A stretch of 64,000 bases of DNA from Nocardiopsis sp. ATB16-24 (GCF_030271535.1 NZ_JASCXJ010000007.1:62001-126000), one strand, 5' to 3'. Shown: positions 45,955-54,852, numbered from the stretch's first letter. Translations and numbers: made by a program. Notes: generated from the sequence alone by a model not told the origin.

Positions 45955-47130
45955 TCAGCCCACGTGCTGGGCCGCCATACGCAGCGCGCCGTACAGAGCC
46001 GCGTCCCGACCCAACTCGCTCGGCACCACGTCGAGCCGTTCCAGGGCGCTTTCCAAGGAGCCCAGTTCCATGGCCCTGAGCATCGGGTCCAACAACAGCT
46101 CACCGGCCTCGGCCAGCTCACCGCCCACGATCACCCTGTCCGGGTTGAACAGGTTCGCCATGATCGCGGCCCCCTGCCCCAGGGCCGCCCCCGCCTCGGC
46201 GATGATGCGACGACTGCCGGGGTCGCCCTCCAGCGCGGCCGCCACCATGTCCGAGACGCGCACGGGCCCCGACCCGCCGGCCACACCGGTGTTCTGCGGC
46301 AGCATGTCCAGCAGGTAGTTCGCCCCCACGAAGGTCTCCAGGCAGCCTCGGTTGCCGCACCGGCACACCTGTCCGCGCGGGTCCAACGCGATGTGCCCGA
46401 TCTCCCCCGCGGTGCCCCCCGCGCCTCGAAAGAGCCGGCCCGACATCATGATGCCCGCGCCCACCCCCTCGCTCAGTGCCAGGTGGACCACGTGTTCGGC
46501 GCCCACGCCCGCGCCCCGGTGCTGTTCGGCGAGGACGGCGAGGTTGGCGTCGTTCTCGGCCACGACCTCCAGACCCAGTCGTTCCGTGAGCGCCTTCGCC
46601 GGCCGGAAACCCGCCCAGCGGGGCACACAGGAGATGTGGCCGACCTCCCCCGTACCGGGATCGACGGGTCCGGGCACGGAGACCACGACCAGGGAGACCG
46701 TGCCCATGTCGATCCGGAACCGCATCAGCGTGGTCTCGATCAGCCACGCCGCTCTGCGTATCCCGCGTTCGGCGTCGGCCGCCACGTCGTAGTCGATCCT
46801 CTCACTGGCCAACATGTTGCCGTCGCCGTCACCGATCGCGACACCGACGCGGTCGGCGGTGAAGTCGACGGCCACGACGGCGCCCGGGGGACGCAGCAGG
46901 GTCACCGCCCTGGCCCGGCGTCCGTTGGAGGAGGTGTTGCGCACCGCGACGGTCCCCGAGGCACGCAGGTCGCGCACGATGTTGGAGACACTGGCCGCGG
47001 ACAACCCGGTGGCCCTGGCCAGTTCGGCCTGGGTGCACGTTCCGTCGCGACGCAGCACCTCGACGATGCGCCGCTCGTTCGCCCGGCGCAGGGCGGACTG
47101 GGATCCCGGTGTGACGGTGGTCTCGGTCAC
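45955..47130 (-). CDS. ROK-family transcriptional regulator
   Basis: The product is 391 aa. An N-terminal winged helix (ANERRIVEVLRRDGTCTQAELARATGLSAASVSNIVRDLRASG, residues about 16-60) joins a sugar-kinase-like ROK domain. That domain has VAVDFTADRVGVAIGD, LGLEVVAENDANLAVLAEQ, GGTAGEIGHIALDPRGQVCRCGNRGCLE (the ROK zinc site with three cysteines and one His) and NPDRVIVGGELAEAG. XylR/NagC-type ROK proteins sense sugars, and the adjacent importer is the obvious target. Start ATG 47130. It is transcribed toward the importer but has its own promoter region. Confidence 0.93.
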   Translation of the reverse strand: MTETTVTPGSQSALRRANERRIVEVLRRDGTCTQAELARATGLSAASVSNIVRDLRASGTVAVRNTSSNGRRARAVTLLRPPGAVVAVDFTADRVGVAIGDGDGNMLASERIDYDVAADAERGIRRAAWLIETTLMRFRIDMGTVSLVVVSVPGPVDPGTGEVGHISCVPRWAGFRPAKALTERLGLEVVAENDANLAVLAEQHRGAGVGAEHVVHLALSEGVGAGIMMSGRLFRGAGGTAGEIGHIALDPRGQVCRCGNRGCLETFVGANYLLDMLPQNTGVAGGSGPVRVSDMVAAALEGDPGSRRIIAEAGAALGQGAAIMANLFNPDRVIVGGELAEAGELLLDPMLRAMELGSLESALERLDVVPSELGRDAALYGALRMAAQHVG

Positions 47131-47237
47131 CGGCTGCCCCTTTGTGTCGATGGTCTACGCGTCGCTGCTGCTGCCAGGAATGTTACAAGGGTTGAAGACA
47201 AGCCCCCATCCCACCCTGGGCGGGTTAGGGTCCGAGC

Positions 47238-47834
47238 GTGAGCAGAGCACCCATCAGCACGACCCGGCGCGGATGGTCGGACCGGTTGGCACGAGCGGTA
47301 CCCGCCGCACCGGGCACGCGCGTGGTGGCGATCGAGGGACGTTCCGGCGCGGGCAAGAGCTGGGTGGCCGAGCACCTGTACGAGGCCCTCATCGCCAGGG
47401 GCGAGTCGGCCGCCGTGCTGACCATGGAGGATCTCTATCCCGGGTGGGAGGGCCTGGCCAGGGCGCCACGACTGTTGCGCGACCGGGTGCTGGCCCCGCT
47501 CCGGCGGGGGGAACCGGCGACGTGGCGGCGGTACGACTGGGAGCGTGGTGCGTTCGCCCGAGAGTGGTCGACCCTGCCCGACGACGTGGTCTCGGGCGGG
47601 GTCCTCCTGGTGGAGGGGACCGGGTCGGGGGCCGCCGTCGTACGCGACCTCCTGGATCTGTTGGTGTGGGTGCGCGCAGGCGACGACGAGCGGTCACGGC
47701 GGCTGGACGGCCGGTGGGACGCGGTCGCCTACGCGCCCTACCGACGCGTGTGGGCGGAGCAGGAGGAGTCCTTCCACCAAAGGGACCGTCCCCGTGAGCA
47801 CGCCGACGTGGTCGTCGACAACTCCGCGCCCTGA
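47238..47834 (+). CDS. P-loop kinase, uridine-kinase-like
   Basis: The product is a 198-aa cytoplasmic protein with Walker A GRSGAGKS (residues about 34-41), AVLTMEDLYPGWEGL (a possible Walker B/acidic substrate motif), VLLVEGTGSGAA and a lid-like RSRRLDGRWDAV. It matches the short uridine-kinase-like ATPases of actinobacteria. Substrate is unknown. The GTG at 47238 has no ribosome site, but TAGGGT lies seven bases before it, so the message is probably leaderless. Confidence 0.82.
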   Translation: MSRAPISTTRRGWSDRLARAVPAAPGTRVVAIEGRSGAGKSWVAEHLYEALIARGESAAVLTMEDLYPGWEGLARAPRLLRDRVLAPLRRGEPATWRRYDWERGAFAREWSTLPDDVVSGGVLLVEGTGSGAAVVRDLLDLLVWVRAGDDERSRRLDGRWDAVAYAPYRRVWAEQEESFHQRDRPREHADVVVDNSAP

Positions 47835-47858
47835 ACCACCAGCCGGACACCGGCGCCC

Positions 47859-49973
47859 TCAGGCCCCGCAGATCTCTCGGGCCCTGTGCAGGTCGGCGTC
47901 CATGGTCCGCAGCGTGGCCCCCAACGCCTGCGTGGTCATCGACAGGGCACTCGATCGCGCCGTCTCCTCGGCGCGTCGAGCCCTGTCCCCGTGAAAGACC
48001 ACGATGGCGAGCAGAAGCACCGGAAAGACCAGGAGGCAGAGCAGACCGAGGGAGAGCAGCAGACCGCCCACACCCGACACCCCCGAGACGTTGAACGCCC
48101 CGCCCAGGAGCATCAGCGGAAGGAAGGACACGCCCGTGACGACGGCCCAGTTTCGCAACCGGCCACGGTTCTTCCCCGAGGACCGCAACTCCGCCTCCTC
48201 CCTCCGGTGCCGCTCCTGTCGGTGTTCGCACTCCAGCCGCTGACGCGCCAGTTCCGTGATCGTGGGCAGGAAGCCGTAGACCGCGGCCGCGTATCCGGCC
48301 CGGGCGGTGTCGGTCGGGGCCTTCTCCACGCGCTTCCACAGGATGCCCAGCCAGATTCCGACACCGGGCAGGTCGCCCGGTTCGGGGGGTACGACGAGAT
48401 CGGGATCGAGCAGGAAGGCCAGTGCCACCGCGGAATCGACACGCACGCGCGTGCCCCGCCATCCGACGAGGGCCCCGGTGAGTTCGCGGTGGAAGGACAG
48501 GCCCACGCGTTCGGCCTCCTCCACCTGGTCGGCGAGTTCACGGAGTCCGTCGCCGCCACGGTGCGCCGCCATCTGCCGCAGGACCTCGGGGCGCGAGACC
48601 ATCATCAACTCGTTGGCCTGACGGTCGCCGCTGACCAAGGGGCGGGGGTCCCGGAGGAGTCGCCGCAGCCCCGTGAGCGTGACCTCATGCCCTCGGAATC
48701 TGGGCGGCAGGTCCGGGCGGGCCTGGGCGACGAAGGAGGCGACGGCCATGTTCGCGTCCGTGACCCGACGTCGGAACAACGACCGGTCCACGAGCGTGTC
48801 GTTGAGGTCGTTCACGACCCACGAGCCGAGGGCCCCCAGTTCGATCGGGTCGCTGAAGACCTGGACCGCCTCTCGCCAATGTTCCTGCATGGCCGCGGCC
48901 AGGTCGCCGACCCGGGTGAACCGAAGTCCCGCGAAGTGGTGGGGTGGAGCGTCCACCGGGTGTGCGTCGGGCGCTCCAGCAGCGCCGGAGGCAGAGGAGG
49001 CGGGCACGACGTGAGCGGGCGGAGAAGGAGGTGTCCCGTGGGGAAGGGAGGGGAGCGGTCGCTCGACGGGGGTGGGGAGCGCGCCGATCCGCACCGGACG
49101 GACGGGACCGTCGGGCTCGATCCCTGCGGGGCACGTGGAGGTCATGGGGGTGCCCGTGACCAGGTGGTCGAGCAGGGTCCTGGCGTCGGGTCGGTGACCG
49201 GGCCTTTTGTCCAGACAGACGCGAAGGGTCGCGGCGAGGGGGTGGGGCACGCCGTCGAGATCGGGTTCTCCGGACAGCACCCGCGCGATGCGGGAGGCCT
49301 GGGTCGGCCCCGGGAAGGCCTCCCGGCCGGTGGCCGCGTAGACCATCACCGAACCCCACGAGAAGATGTCCACCGCCGAGGTCAGTCGCAGGCCCTCCAA
49401 CTGCTCAGGGGCCATGTACCCGACGGTTCCCACGATCCCACTGGCGGTGACGGAAGTGGCCTCAACCGCGCGAGCGATCCCGAAATCGATCACCCGCGGA
49501 CCGTCGGGAGCCAGCATGATGTTGTCGGGCTTGAGGTCCCGATGCACCACACCGGCCGCGTGGATCGCGGCCAGAGCCGTGGCCGTGCTCACCGCCAACC
49601 GGTGCAGTTCGACCCCGCTCCTGGGTCCCTCCTCGGCCACCGCGGCCTGCAACGTCGGCCCGTCGATGAACTCCGTAGCGATCCACGGCTCCGACCCTTG
49701 CGTGTCGGCGTCCACGATCGCCGCGACGCAGAAACCACTCACCCTCCGGGCCTGCTCCACCTCCGCCGCGAACCTGCGCCGCATCTCCGGGTCCCCCGCC
49801 CAACCGGCGTGCAGTACCTTGACCGCCGCACGGCCACCGTCGGGCGCCTCACCGAGGAACACCTCACCGAAACCACCGCGCCCCAACGACCGCACCAACC
49901 GGTAGCCGCCCACCATGCGACCGGTGTCCCGGCCCGCCGCGTTCTCCTTCTCACGGCCGTCCAGGTCGCCCAC
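47859..49973 (-). CDS. Membrane serine/threonine protein kinase
   Basis: The product is 704 aa. The N-terminal Hanks-type kinase domain (residues about 18-280) has the glycine loop GRGGFGEVFLGE, the ATP lysine AAVKVL, the catalytic loop HRDLKPDNIML, DFGIAR, GTVGYMAPEQL and DIFSWGSVMVYAATG. After a Pro/Ala-rich linker comes an unrecognised helical region (about 350-610; FRGHEVTLTGLRRLLRD, LADQVEEAERVGLSF). Two membrane helices near the C-terminus follow (VVTGVSFLPLMLLGGAFNVSG, LLLSLGLLCLLVFPVLLLAIVVF). There is no PASTA domain, so it is not PknB-like. GTG 49973 with GGGG seven bases upstream is preferred over ATG 50063. It is downstream of the two paralogous NPLHG-tail genes. Confidence 0.9.
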   Translation of the reverse strand: MGDLDGREKENAAGRDTGRMVGGYRLVRSLGRGGFGEVFLGEAPDGGRAAVKVLHAGWAGDPEMRRRFAAEVEQARRVSGFCVAAIVDADTQGSEPWIATEFIDGPTLQAAVAEEGPRSGVELHRLAVSTATALAAIHAAGVVHRDLKPDNIMLAPDGPRVIDFGIARAVEATSVTASGIVGTVGYMAPEQLEGLRLTSAVDIFSWGSVMVYAATGREAFPGPTQASRIARVLSGEPDLDGVPHPLAATLRVCLDKRPGHRPDARTLLDHLVTGTPMTSTCPAGIEPDGPVRPVRIGALPTPVERPLPSLPHGTPPSPPAHVVPASSASGAAGAPDAHPVDAPPHHFAGLRFTRVGDLAAAMQEHWREAVQVFSDPIELGALGSWVVNDLNDTLVDRSLFRRRVTDANMAVASFVAQARPDLPPRFRGHEVTLTGLRRLLRDPRPLVSGDRQANELMMVSRPEVLRQMAAHRGGDGLRELADQVEEAERVGLSFHRELTGALVGWRGTRVRVDSAVALAFLLDPDLVVPPEPGDLPGVGIWLGILWKRVEKAPTDTARAGYAAAVYGFLPTITELARQRLECEHRQERHRREEAELRSSGKNRGRLRNWAVVTGVSFLPLMLLGGAFNVSGVSGVGGLLLSLGLLCLLVFPVLLLAIVVFHGDRARRAEETARSSALSMTTQALGATLRTMDADLHRAREICGA

Positions 49974-50168
49974 CGTTGCACCCCATATCCGTCGTCCTCG
50001 GCTTCCCCCGGCCGCCCGGGGGGGAACTATAGCCAGGTTTCGGTCCTCCGCCCCTGGGGACATGACCGGCGCCGAGCCCTCGATCCACAGGAACAGATGG
50101 TCACCACGGGTGCCGACGTTCTCCCGTGTGTGTATCCGATACCCCTCCGTTACGGCTGTCCCGAACCG

Positions 50169-51470
50169 TCAGCGCCGATGGTCGCCGCGTTGGATCCGCT
50201 GGACGAGGTCGTCGGTGAGCGTGCCGTAGCCGGTGGCGGCCCACACGCTGTGGCGGGCGGGCACCTCGTAGTAGGGCAGGGTCTCTCCCCCGTACTCGGC
50301 GGGCAGGACGGCGGGGCGCGTTCGTTCGCGTACGGCCCGGGCGCACTCGACGCACAGGGGCACACGTATGGTACGGACACCGCCGAATTCGCGCCAGGCG
50401 GTGACCTTGGTCCCGGTGCCGTGCAGAGGGTTGGCGTAGCAGTGTCCGCGTCGGATCGGCTTCGAGCCCCTTGCGGCGGCCTCCATCTCCTCCTCCGCCA
50501 TGTCCAACAGGACCAGGACGCCTACGGCGTCGGGGAGGGTAGGGCCCTCGGCGACCATACGGTCGTGGACCCGGGCCGCGGCGGAGCGGGCGTCCAGGGC
50601 CCGCTGGAGACTCTCGGTGGCCTTCGGTCCCAGGCTCCCGTCCGAGCCCAGGGCGCTCAGACGTTCGCCCACCTCGATCAGGTCGCGTCCGCCCCGCTCC
50701 ACGAGAGAGGTCAGCCGGGCGCGGTCGGCGTTGTCGAAGGCGGCGTGTTGGGTGATCGACGCCGCCCGTGTCCGACCCCGGCGTGCGGTGAGCCTGCCGC
50801 GTACGAGCAGGCCGAGCACGAGTGCGAGCAGGACGGCGACCACCCCGCCCACCGCCACCAGCGTGCCGTTGCCGCCCCTCCAGAAGACGCTCCTGTGGGG
50901 ATTGGCCTCCTCATAGACCCGCACGGCCTCCTCGTAGGCCCCCGCGGGGTCGTCGGAGAGCGCGGTCTCCACCGCCGCCTCGGCCTGCTCCAGCAGGGAG
51001 CCCTCGAACTCCGTGACGTAGGAGGCGGTCAGCGCCCCGTAGTGGGCGGGACCTCCGCCACCGCTCCCCGGACCGAAGTCCGCGCCGTGGTATCGGCCAC
51101 GGCCGTCGTGGACCAGGTAATGTCCCCTCTCACCGCCCCTGCGGTCATGCAGGACCGACACCAGGGCCGTGGCCTCGCCGTCCCATGCGTCACCGTCGAC
51201 CAGGGGCACCGCGACGAGGTACAGATCCAACCCCGAGGACTCGATGGCCTGGGACAGGCGCTCCTGGGCCGCCGGGGGAAAGGCGCTCTCGTAGGCGGGG
51301 TCGACGTGCACGTGCGAGGACTCCAACGAGTCGAGGACGCCCTGGATCGGGCTCTCCCGTTCGGTGGTCTCGGCCCGTGCCCCCGAACCGGGCCACAGGA
51401 ACACGGCGGCGAGCACCGTGGCGATCAAGACACGGACCGTGCGCCACGGGAGAGGGGTCTCAGCGGACAT
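50169..51470 (-). CDS. NPLHG-tail membrane protein, single-domain paralog
   Basis: The product is 433 aa. A signal/anchor helix (VRVLIATVLAAVFLWPGSG) is followed by an extracytoplasmic domain (residues about 35-195) containing VLDSLESSHVHVDPAYE, LDLYLVAVPLVDGDA and ALVSVLHDRRGGERGHYLV. It is vaguely like TPM-type domains but not assignable. A membrane helix (GTLVAVGGVVAVLLALVLGLLV) and a cytoplasmic region follow, with ADRARLTSLVERG and a putative metal site: C-YANPLHG near 345 and LCVEC near 374. Both extracellular and cytoplasmic parts match the larger neighbour, so the genes are tandem duplicates. The ATG at 51470 has GGAGGAG before it and overlaps the neighbour by 11 bases. Confidence 0.8.
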   Translation of the reverse strand: MSAETPLPWRTVRVLIATVLAAVFLWPGSGARAETTERESPIQGVLDSLESSHVHVDPAYESAFPPAAQERLSQAIESSGLDLYLVAVPLVDGDAWDGEATALVSVLHDRRGGERGHYLVHDGRGRYHGADFGPGSGGGGPAHYGALTASYVTEFEGSLLEQAEAAVETALSDDPAGAYEEAVRVYEEANPHRSVFWRGGNGTLVAVGGVVAVLLALVLGLLVRGRLTARRGRTRAASITQHAAFDNADRARLTSLVERGGRDLIEVGERLSALGSDGSLGPKATESLQRALDARSAAARVHDRMVAEGPTLPDAVGVLVLLDMAEEEMEAAARGSKPIRRGHCYANPLHGTGTKVTAWREFGGVRTIRVPLCVECARAVRERTRPAVLPAEYGGETLPYYEVPARHSVWAATGYGTLTDDLVQRIQRGDHRR

Positions 51471-53451
51471 GGATCTCCTCCAGGAGCCTGTCGACCATGC
51501 GTGCGGGGTGGAGCGCGCCGAAGCGGTGCCGGACCCACGCCCGCTCCTCCAGTGACAGGTGGCTCCGACGTACTCCGCCCGGGCCGCGTACACGCAGCAC
51601 GCGTTCCACCCGTCGTGCGTCGGGCAGGTCGGCGCACTCCCGGCACAGGGAGGCCATGCCCTTGGTCACCTCGGACCGCCGGCGTGTGGTGGCGGGTCCG
51701 TGTAGCGGGTTGACCGTACACGGGGGACCGTCCGCGCTGGCGGGGTCCTCCAACGCGGCGTGCGCCCTGCGGGAGACGACCACCACGCCCAGCCTGTCCA
51801 GGTCGTCGGGGTCGGCTTCCATCACCATCAGCGCGGCCTCGATCTGGGGCATGAACCCGTGCGGTACCGCCTGGGGTCCGCGGGCGACCAGAGAGGCCAG
51901 ACGGGCACGTTCGGTCTCGGCCATACGGCGCAGGGAGCCCGAGGAGACACCGGCCTCGCGTACCCGGCGCATCGCGCCCATCGGCACGGGGAGCTTCAGC
52001 ACGATCCAGGCCAGGGCCGCACCGACCAGTGGTCCGAAGATCAGCGCGCTGGGCAGGAGGTCCTCTCGGAAACGTTCCTCACGCGGCTTCCAGCCGGCGG
52101 TGGAGGCGGTCGGTGGATCGGGGTCCCGGGCGCTCTGGTCACGGGGAGCGGACTCGACGACGTCCAGCAACGTCTCCAACGCCTCCACCGGTGTGTTCGG
52201 CGGCTCCCGCTCGTACAGGCCACCGGTCAGGTGGTACTCGCGGACGCCGAGGCCGAAGGCCAACGCGCTCACGCGGACGGTGCCATCATGGCGGGCGGTG
52301 AACACGGCGTAGACCCCCTCCTCCCCCGCCACGTGGTGCATGGCGTGCAGGAACAGGTGGGGATCGCCACCGCTCTCGTCGCTGGAGACCATGGGGATCA
52401 TCGCCACGCGAAGGGGTACCGACGCCTCCTCCGCCCGCTCTGCCGCCGAGGCCAGTCCCTCTCGGGACAGGGAACTGAGGGGATCCACGTACACGCTTCC
52501 CTCCCCCATCCCCTCCAGGACGCGTTCGACCCGCACGGTGGAGGTGACATGGGGTGGCCGCGCCTTGTGCTCGTCGACCCGGCTGGGGAGCTCCTTGCTC
52601 ACCGGCGGCACGCTGTCGAGGTAGGCCAGGGCACCGAACACTCCGGCGGCGGGCAGTGCCAGGCCGACCACCACGACGAGGGCGCCCCCCGCGAGGATCC
52701 CCGGGCCTCGGCGGGTCAGACGCACGGCGCCGACCAGGGACAGGACGAACAGGGCGCCGCCCGCGCCGCCGACGAGGGCACCGAGCCTTCCCGGACCGGT
52801 GTAGCTGGTGGGATCGACACCGTCCAGGAGCCTCCCCCACCCGACGGTTCCCGGACCGATCCCGTAGCGGGAGCGGTGGTCCTGGCGTAGGAGGTCGGCA
52901 CGGGTGTCCACGTCCGGATCGGCCAAGGCGTCGGCGAGGACCGTGGCGACCTCGTCGACGGGAGCGTCGTAGGCGAGTTCGGGGCTGTAGTCGACCACGT
53001 CGACGGCCGCCTCCACGGGCAGCTCCACGCCCTCGGCCCGGACCCGGGGGGAGCTCCCCGGCTGAAGGAGCGCGTAGAGACCGTCGGCGTCAGCGCGGTC
53101 GATCAAGGCGGGCAGGATCTCCCCGCTCCACTCGCCCCCGCCGCCGGGGCGAGGGATCGCCACCACGTGGTAGGGGACGCCCAGTCTCCCGAAGGAGTCG
53201 TGGAGGGCGGTCTCCAGCTCCTCCAGCTCGTACTCGCCCGCCAGGGCGTCGTCGACGACCACCGCGGTGCCCTCGGGCTCCTCCGCGAGCAGGGCGGCGT
53301 AGTGCTCGGCGGGGGTCACACGGTCCTCAAGGACCACGGGGGCCGGCCGCGCCGAGGCCGGAGCGGCGCAGACCAGGAGGAGGAACGCCGTCGAGAGCAG
53401 GAGGACGGCCGCCGAGGGAAGCCGGAGGAGGGGGCTGATGGGGCCGGACAT
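51460..53451 (-). CDS. NPLHG-tail membrane protein, double-domain paralog
   Basis: The product is 663 aa. It has a signal helix (AAVLLLSTAFLLLVCAAPASA) and a first extracytoplasmic domain (about 30-210; VVVDDALAGEYELEELETAL, GVPYHVVAIPRPG, DGLYALLQPG). Two membrane helices follow (LGALVGGAGGALFVLSLVGAV; LAGGALVVVVGLALPAAGV). The second domain (about 310-450; VLEGMGEGSVYVDPLSSLSREGL, VPLRVAMIPMVSSDESGGD, GVYAVFTARHDG) corresponds to the single domain of the next gene. A last helix precedes the shared cytoplasmic tail with ERARLASLVARG, C-TVNPLHG near 578 and LCREC near 604. Function is unknown. No ribosome site precedes ATG 53451. TATCCT six bases upstream suggests a leaderless message. Confidence 0.8.
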   Translation of the reverse strand: MSGPISPLLRLPSAAVLLLSTAFLLLVCAAPASARPAPVVLEDRVTPAEHYAALLAEEPEGTAVVVDDALAGEYELEELETALHDSFGRLGVPYHVVAIPRPGGGGEWSGEILPALIDRADADGLYALLQPGSSPRVRAEGVELPVEAAVDVVDYSPELAYDAPVDEVATVLADALADPDVDTRADLLRQDHRSRYGIGPGTVGWGRLLDGVDPTSYTGPGRLGALVGGAGGALFVLSLVGAVRLTRRGPGILAGGALVVVVGLALPAAGVFGALAYLDSVPPVSKELPSRVDEHKARPPHVTSTVRVERVLEGMGEGSVYVDPLSSLSREGLASAAERAEEASVPLRVAMIPMVSSDESGGDPHLFLHAMHHVAGEEGVYAVFTARHDGTVRVSALAFGLGVREYHLTGGLYEREPPNTPVEALETLLDVVESAPRDQSARDPDPPTASTAGWKPREERFREDLLPSALIFGPLVGAALAWIVLKLPVPMGAMRRVREAGVSSGSLRRMAETERARLASLVARGPQAVPHGFMPQIEAALMVMEADPDDLDRLGVVVVSRRAHAALEDPASADGPPCTVNPLHGPATTRRRSEVTKGMASLCRECADLPDARRVERVLRVRGPGGVRRSHLSLEERAWVRHRFGALHPARMVDRLLEEIHVR

Positions 53452-53797
53452 ACGGCGAGGATATCGGGTATTTACCACAAATGAGCATGTAGGACCCCTT
53501 TGAGGACTCTTCTGGACGTTCTGGGGCTCCGACAGGAGAGACGACACACCGTGCTTCCGCGCGGGCCGGCGACCACTACCCTCCCCGCTCGCCCGGTAAC
53601 CCGCTCCCCCTCTGCCGGGCCTCCGGTGAATTTGGGAGTTCACGCAGGTCGAAGGTGTTCTTTCTTGGTCACTGCTGGCGCACTCTAGACATCGGGGACA
53701 AAGCGGAAGCGTCCCTCCTCAGATGTGAACCGCGTCGAGGGAGGACCACACCCGCACGGCCACTCCCCGAAACAAGCCACGAAGGGAATCCACTGCT
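53452..53797. other. Divergent region before the first secreted mini-protein
   Basis: This holds the promoter of the double-domain membrane gene (minus) and the long leader of the first mini-protein. GTGTTCTTTCTTGG at 53655-53668 and TAGACA 17 bases later look like a promoter. GGAGGACC near 53741 is also conserved in the second copy. Confidence 0.55.
53655..53691 (+). promoter_or_regulatory. Conserved promoter-like element, copy 1
   Basis: GTGTTCTTTCTTGG (53655-53668), 17-base spacer, TAGACA. The first block recurs with one change at 54350-54363 before the paralogous gene, at almost the same distance from the start codon (143 versus 150 bases). Confidence 0.5.
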
Positions 53798-54049
53798 ATG
53801 CAGAAGAAGACCCTGCGCCGAGTCGCTTTCACCGCCGTCATCGCGCCCGCCCTGGCGCTGGGGGCCTCCACCATGGCCTCCGCGGACGCCTACTACGTGT
53901 CCGAGACCAACAAGGCCGGCCCCGACGGGGCGTACAGCCACCTGCTCAAGGCCAAGTCCGGGGACGGCGAGACCTGGTTCCACGAGTCTCACTCGAAGGC
54001 CAACGAGGACGGTGCTCACTCCTCCTCCACCACCAGCGGCTCCGACTGA
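53798..54049 (+). CDS. Secreted mini-protein, paralog 1
   Basis: The product is 83 aa. The signal peptide (MQKKTLRRVAFTAVIAPALAL...MASADA, cut near residue 30) leaves a mature peptide of about 53 residues starting AYYVSETNKAGPDGAYSHLLKA and ending HSSSTTSGSD. It is polar, rich in Ser, Gly, His, Asp and Glu, without cysteines. The core xxAGxxGAYSHxxKAxxGDGxxWxxESxSxA is shared with the second copy 450 bases downstream. The start has GAAGGGAA upstream. No family is known to me. It could be a surface-coating or signalling peptide. It ends before a strong terminator, so each copy is its own transcript. Confidence 0.8.
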   Translation: MQKKTLRRVAFTAVIAPALALGASTMASADAYYVSETNKAGPDGAYSHLLKAKSGDGETWFHESHSKANEDGAHSSSTTSGSD

Positions 54050-54068
54050 CCCACGCAGGTCGAAGAAC

Positions 54069-54108
54069 GGGGCCCTCGGTGCCGCCCAGCGGCGCCGAGG
54101 GCCCCTTC
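54069..54108 (+). terminator. Terminator after mini-protein 1
   Basis: A 17-bp stem (GGGGCCCTCGGTGCCGC with GCGGCGCCGAGGGCCCC, one T-G pair), loop CCA, then TTCGCC. Confidence 0.85.
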
Positions 54109-54499
54109 GCCGGCTCCGCCCCTCCTCACGGAGGTGGCGGAAAGGCTATTGGGGTGGAGTTATAAGGCATTTGCCCCCGATGGCGGAATAAGGCCTCTCT
54201 CGCGGCGCCCGCGCTCACCCCTCCGAGCCGCCGCGCGCGCGACAGACCGTGGTACCACGCGGATCCGCCGGTGTCCCTCCCCAGATCGTCCGGGCCGGGA
54301 GGCGTCCTCCACGCCCCACCCCCGATTTTGGGGTTTGCGCATACGCCCAGTGTTCCTTCTTGGGCCGCTCCGGCCGCAGTGTGGAGAACGAGGACGACAC
54401 ACGACAGTCCCACACACCTTTTTCTCTCACAGGGTGCCGAAGGAGGACCGACCCGCAGGGCCGCTCTCCGAACAGAAACCGCGAAAGGAACCCGCAGCC
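54106..54499. other. Spacer and leader of mini-protein 2
   Basis: There is no gene between the terminator and 54500. The distal part repeats the leader of copy 1: the CTTGG element at 54350-54363, GGAGGACC near 54442 and the following ACCCGCA...CTC.CCGAA. Confidence 0.6.
54350..54388 (+). promoter_or_regulatory. Conserved promoter-like element, copy 2
   Basis: GTGTTCCTTCTTGG (54350-54363) matches 13 of 14 bases of the copy before the first mini-protein gene. The -10 counterpart (TGGAGA, 18 bases on) is weaker. Confidence 0.45.
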
Positions 54500-54754
54500 A
54501 TGCAGAAGAAGACTCTGCGTCGCATCGCGTTCACCGTCATCGCCGCACCGGCTCTGGCGGTCGCGACCCCGGCCCTGGCCTCGGCGGACGCCTACTACTC
54601 GTCCCACTCCTCGGGGGCCGGCCACCACGGGGCCTACAGCCACACGGTCAAGGCCTACGCCGGAGACGGCCACGCCTGGTACTACGAGTCCTCGTCCCAC
54701 GCCGGACCTCACGGCGCCTACTCCTACCACGTCAGCAGCGGCAGCCATCGCTGA
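54500..54754 (+). CDS. Secreted mini-protein, paralog 2 (His/Ser/Tyr-rich)
   Basis: The product is 84 aa. The signal peptide is almost identical to that of copy 1 (MQKKTLRRIAFTVIAAPALA...LASADA). The mature part, AYYSSHSSGAGHHGAYSHTVKA then YAGDGHAWYYESSSHAGPHG and a SSGSHR end, has two related GxHGAYS units and about nine histidines. That suggests metal binding or pH-dependent behaviour; this is inference. The start is preceded by GAAAGGAA. It is tandem with copy 1, with its own promoter-like element and an 18-bp terminator, so the duplication included the control region. Confidence 0.82.
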   Translation: MQKKTLRRIAFTVIAAPALAVATPALASADAYYSSHSSGAGHHGAYSHTVKAYAGDGHAWYYESSSHAGPHGAYSYHVSSGSHR

Positions 54755-54770
54755 GGCCCTCTTCGGAAAC

Positions 54771-54811
54771 GGTCCGGCCCCCGCACCGGTGAACGGTGCG
54801 GGGGCCGGACC
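54771..54811. terminator. Very strong bidirectional terminator
   Basis: A perfect 18-bp stem, GGTCCGGCCCCCGCACCG with its complement, loop GTGAA, between mini-protein 2 and the convergent aconitase gene. Confidence 0.9.
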
Positions 54812-54852
54812 CTCGTCGTCCCACGACCCCACCAGGGGTCCACGGGAGCGGA

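Noticed and set aside
47886..51713. Plus-strand open frame of 1275 codons
   Set aside because: It lies antisense to the kinase and the NPLHG-tail genes. The composition (Arg/Gly/His/Gln-rich, no motifs) is that of a high-GC shadow frame.
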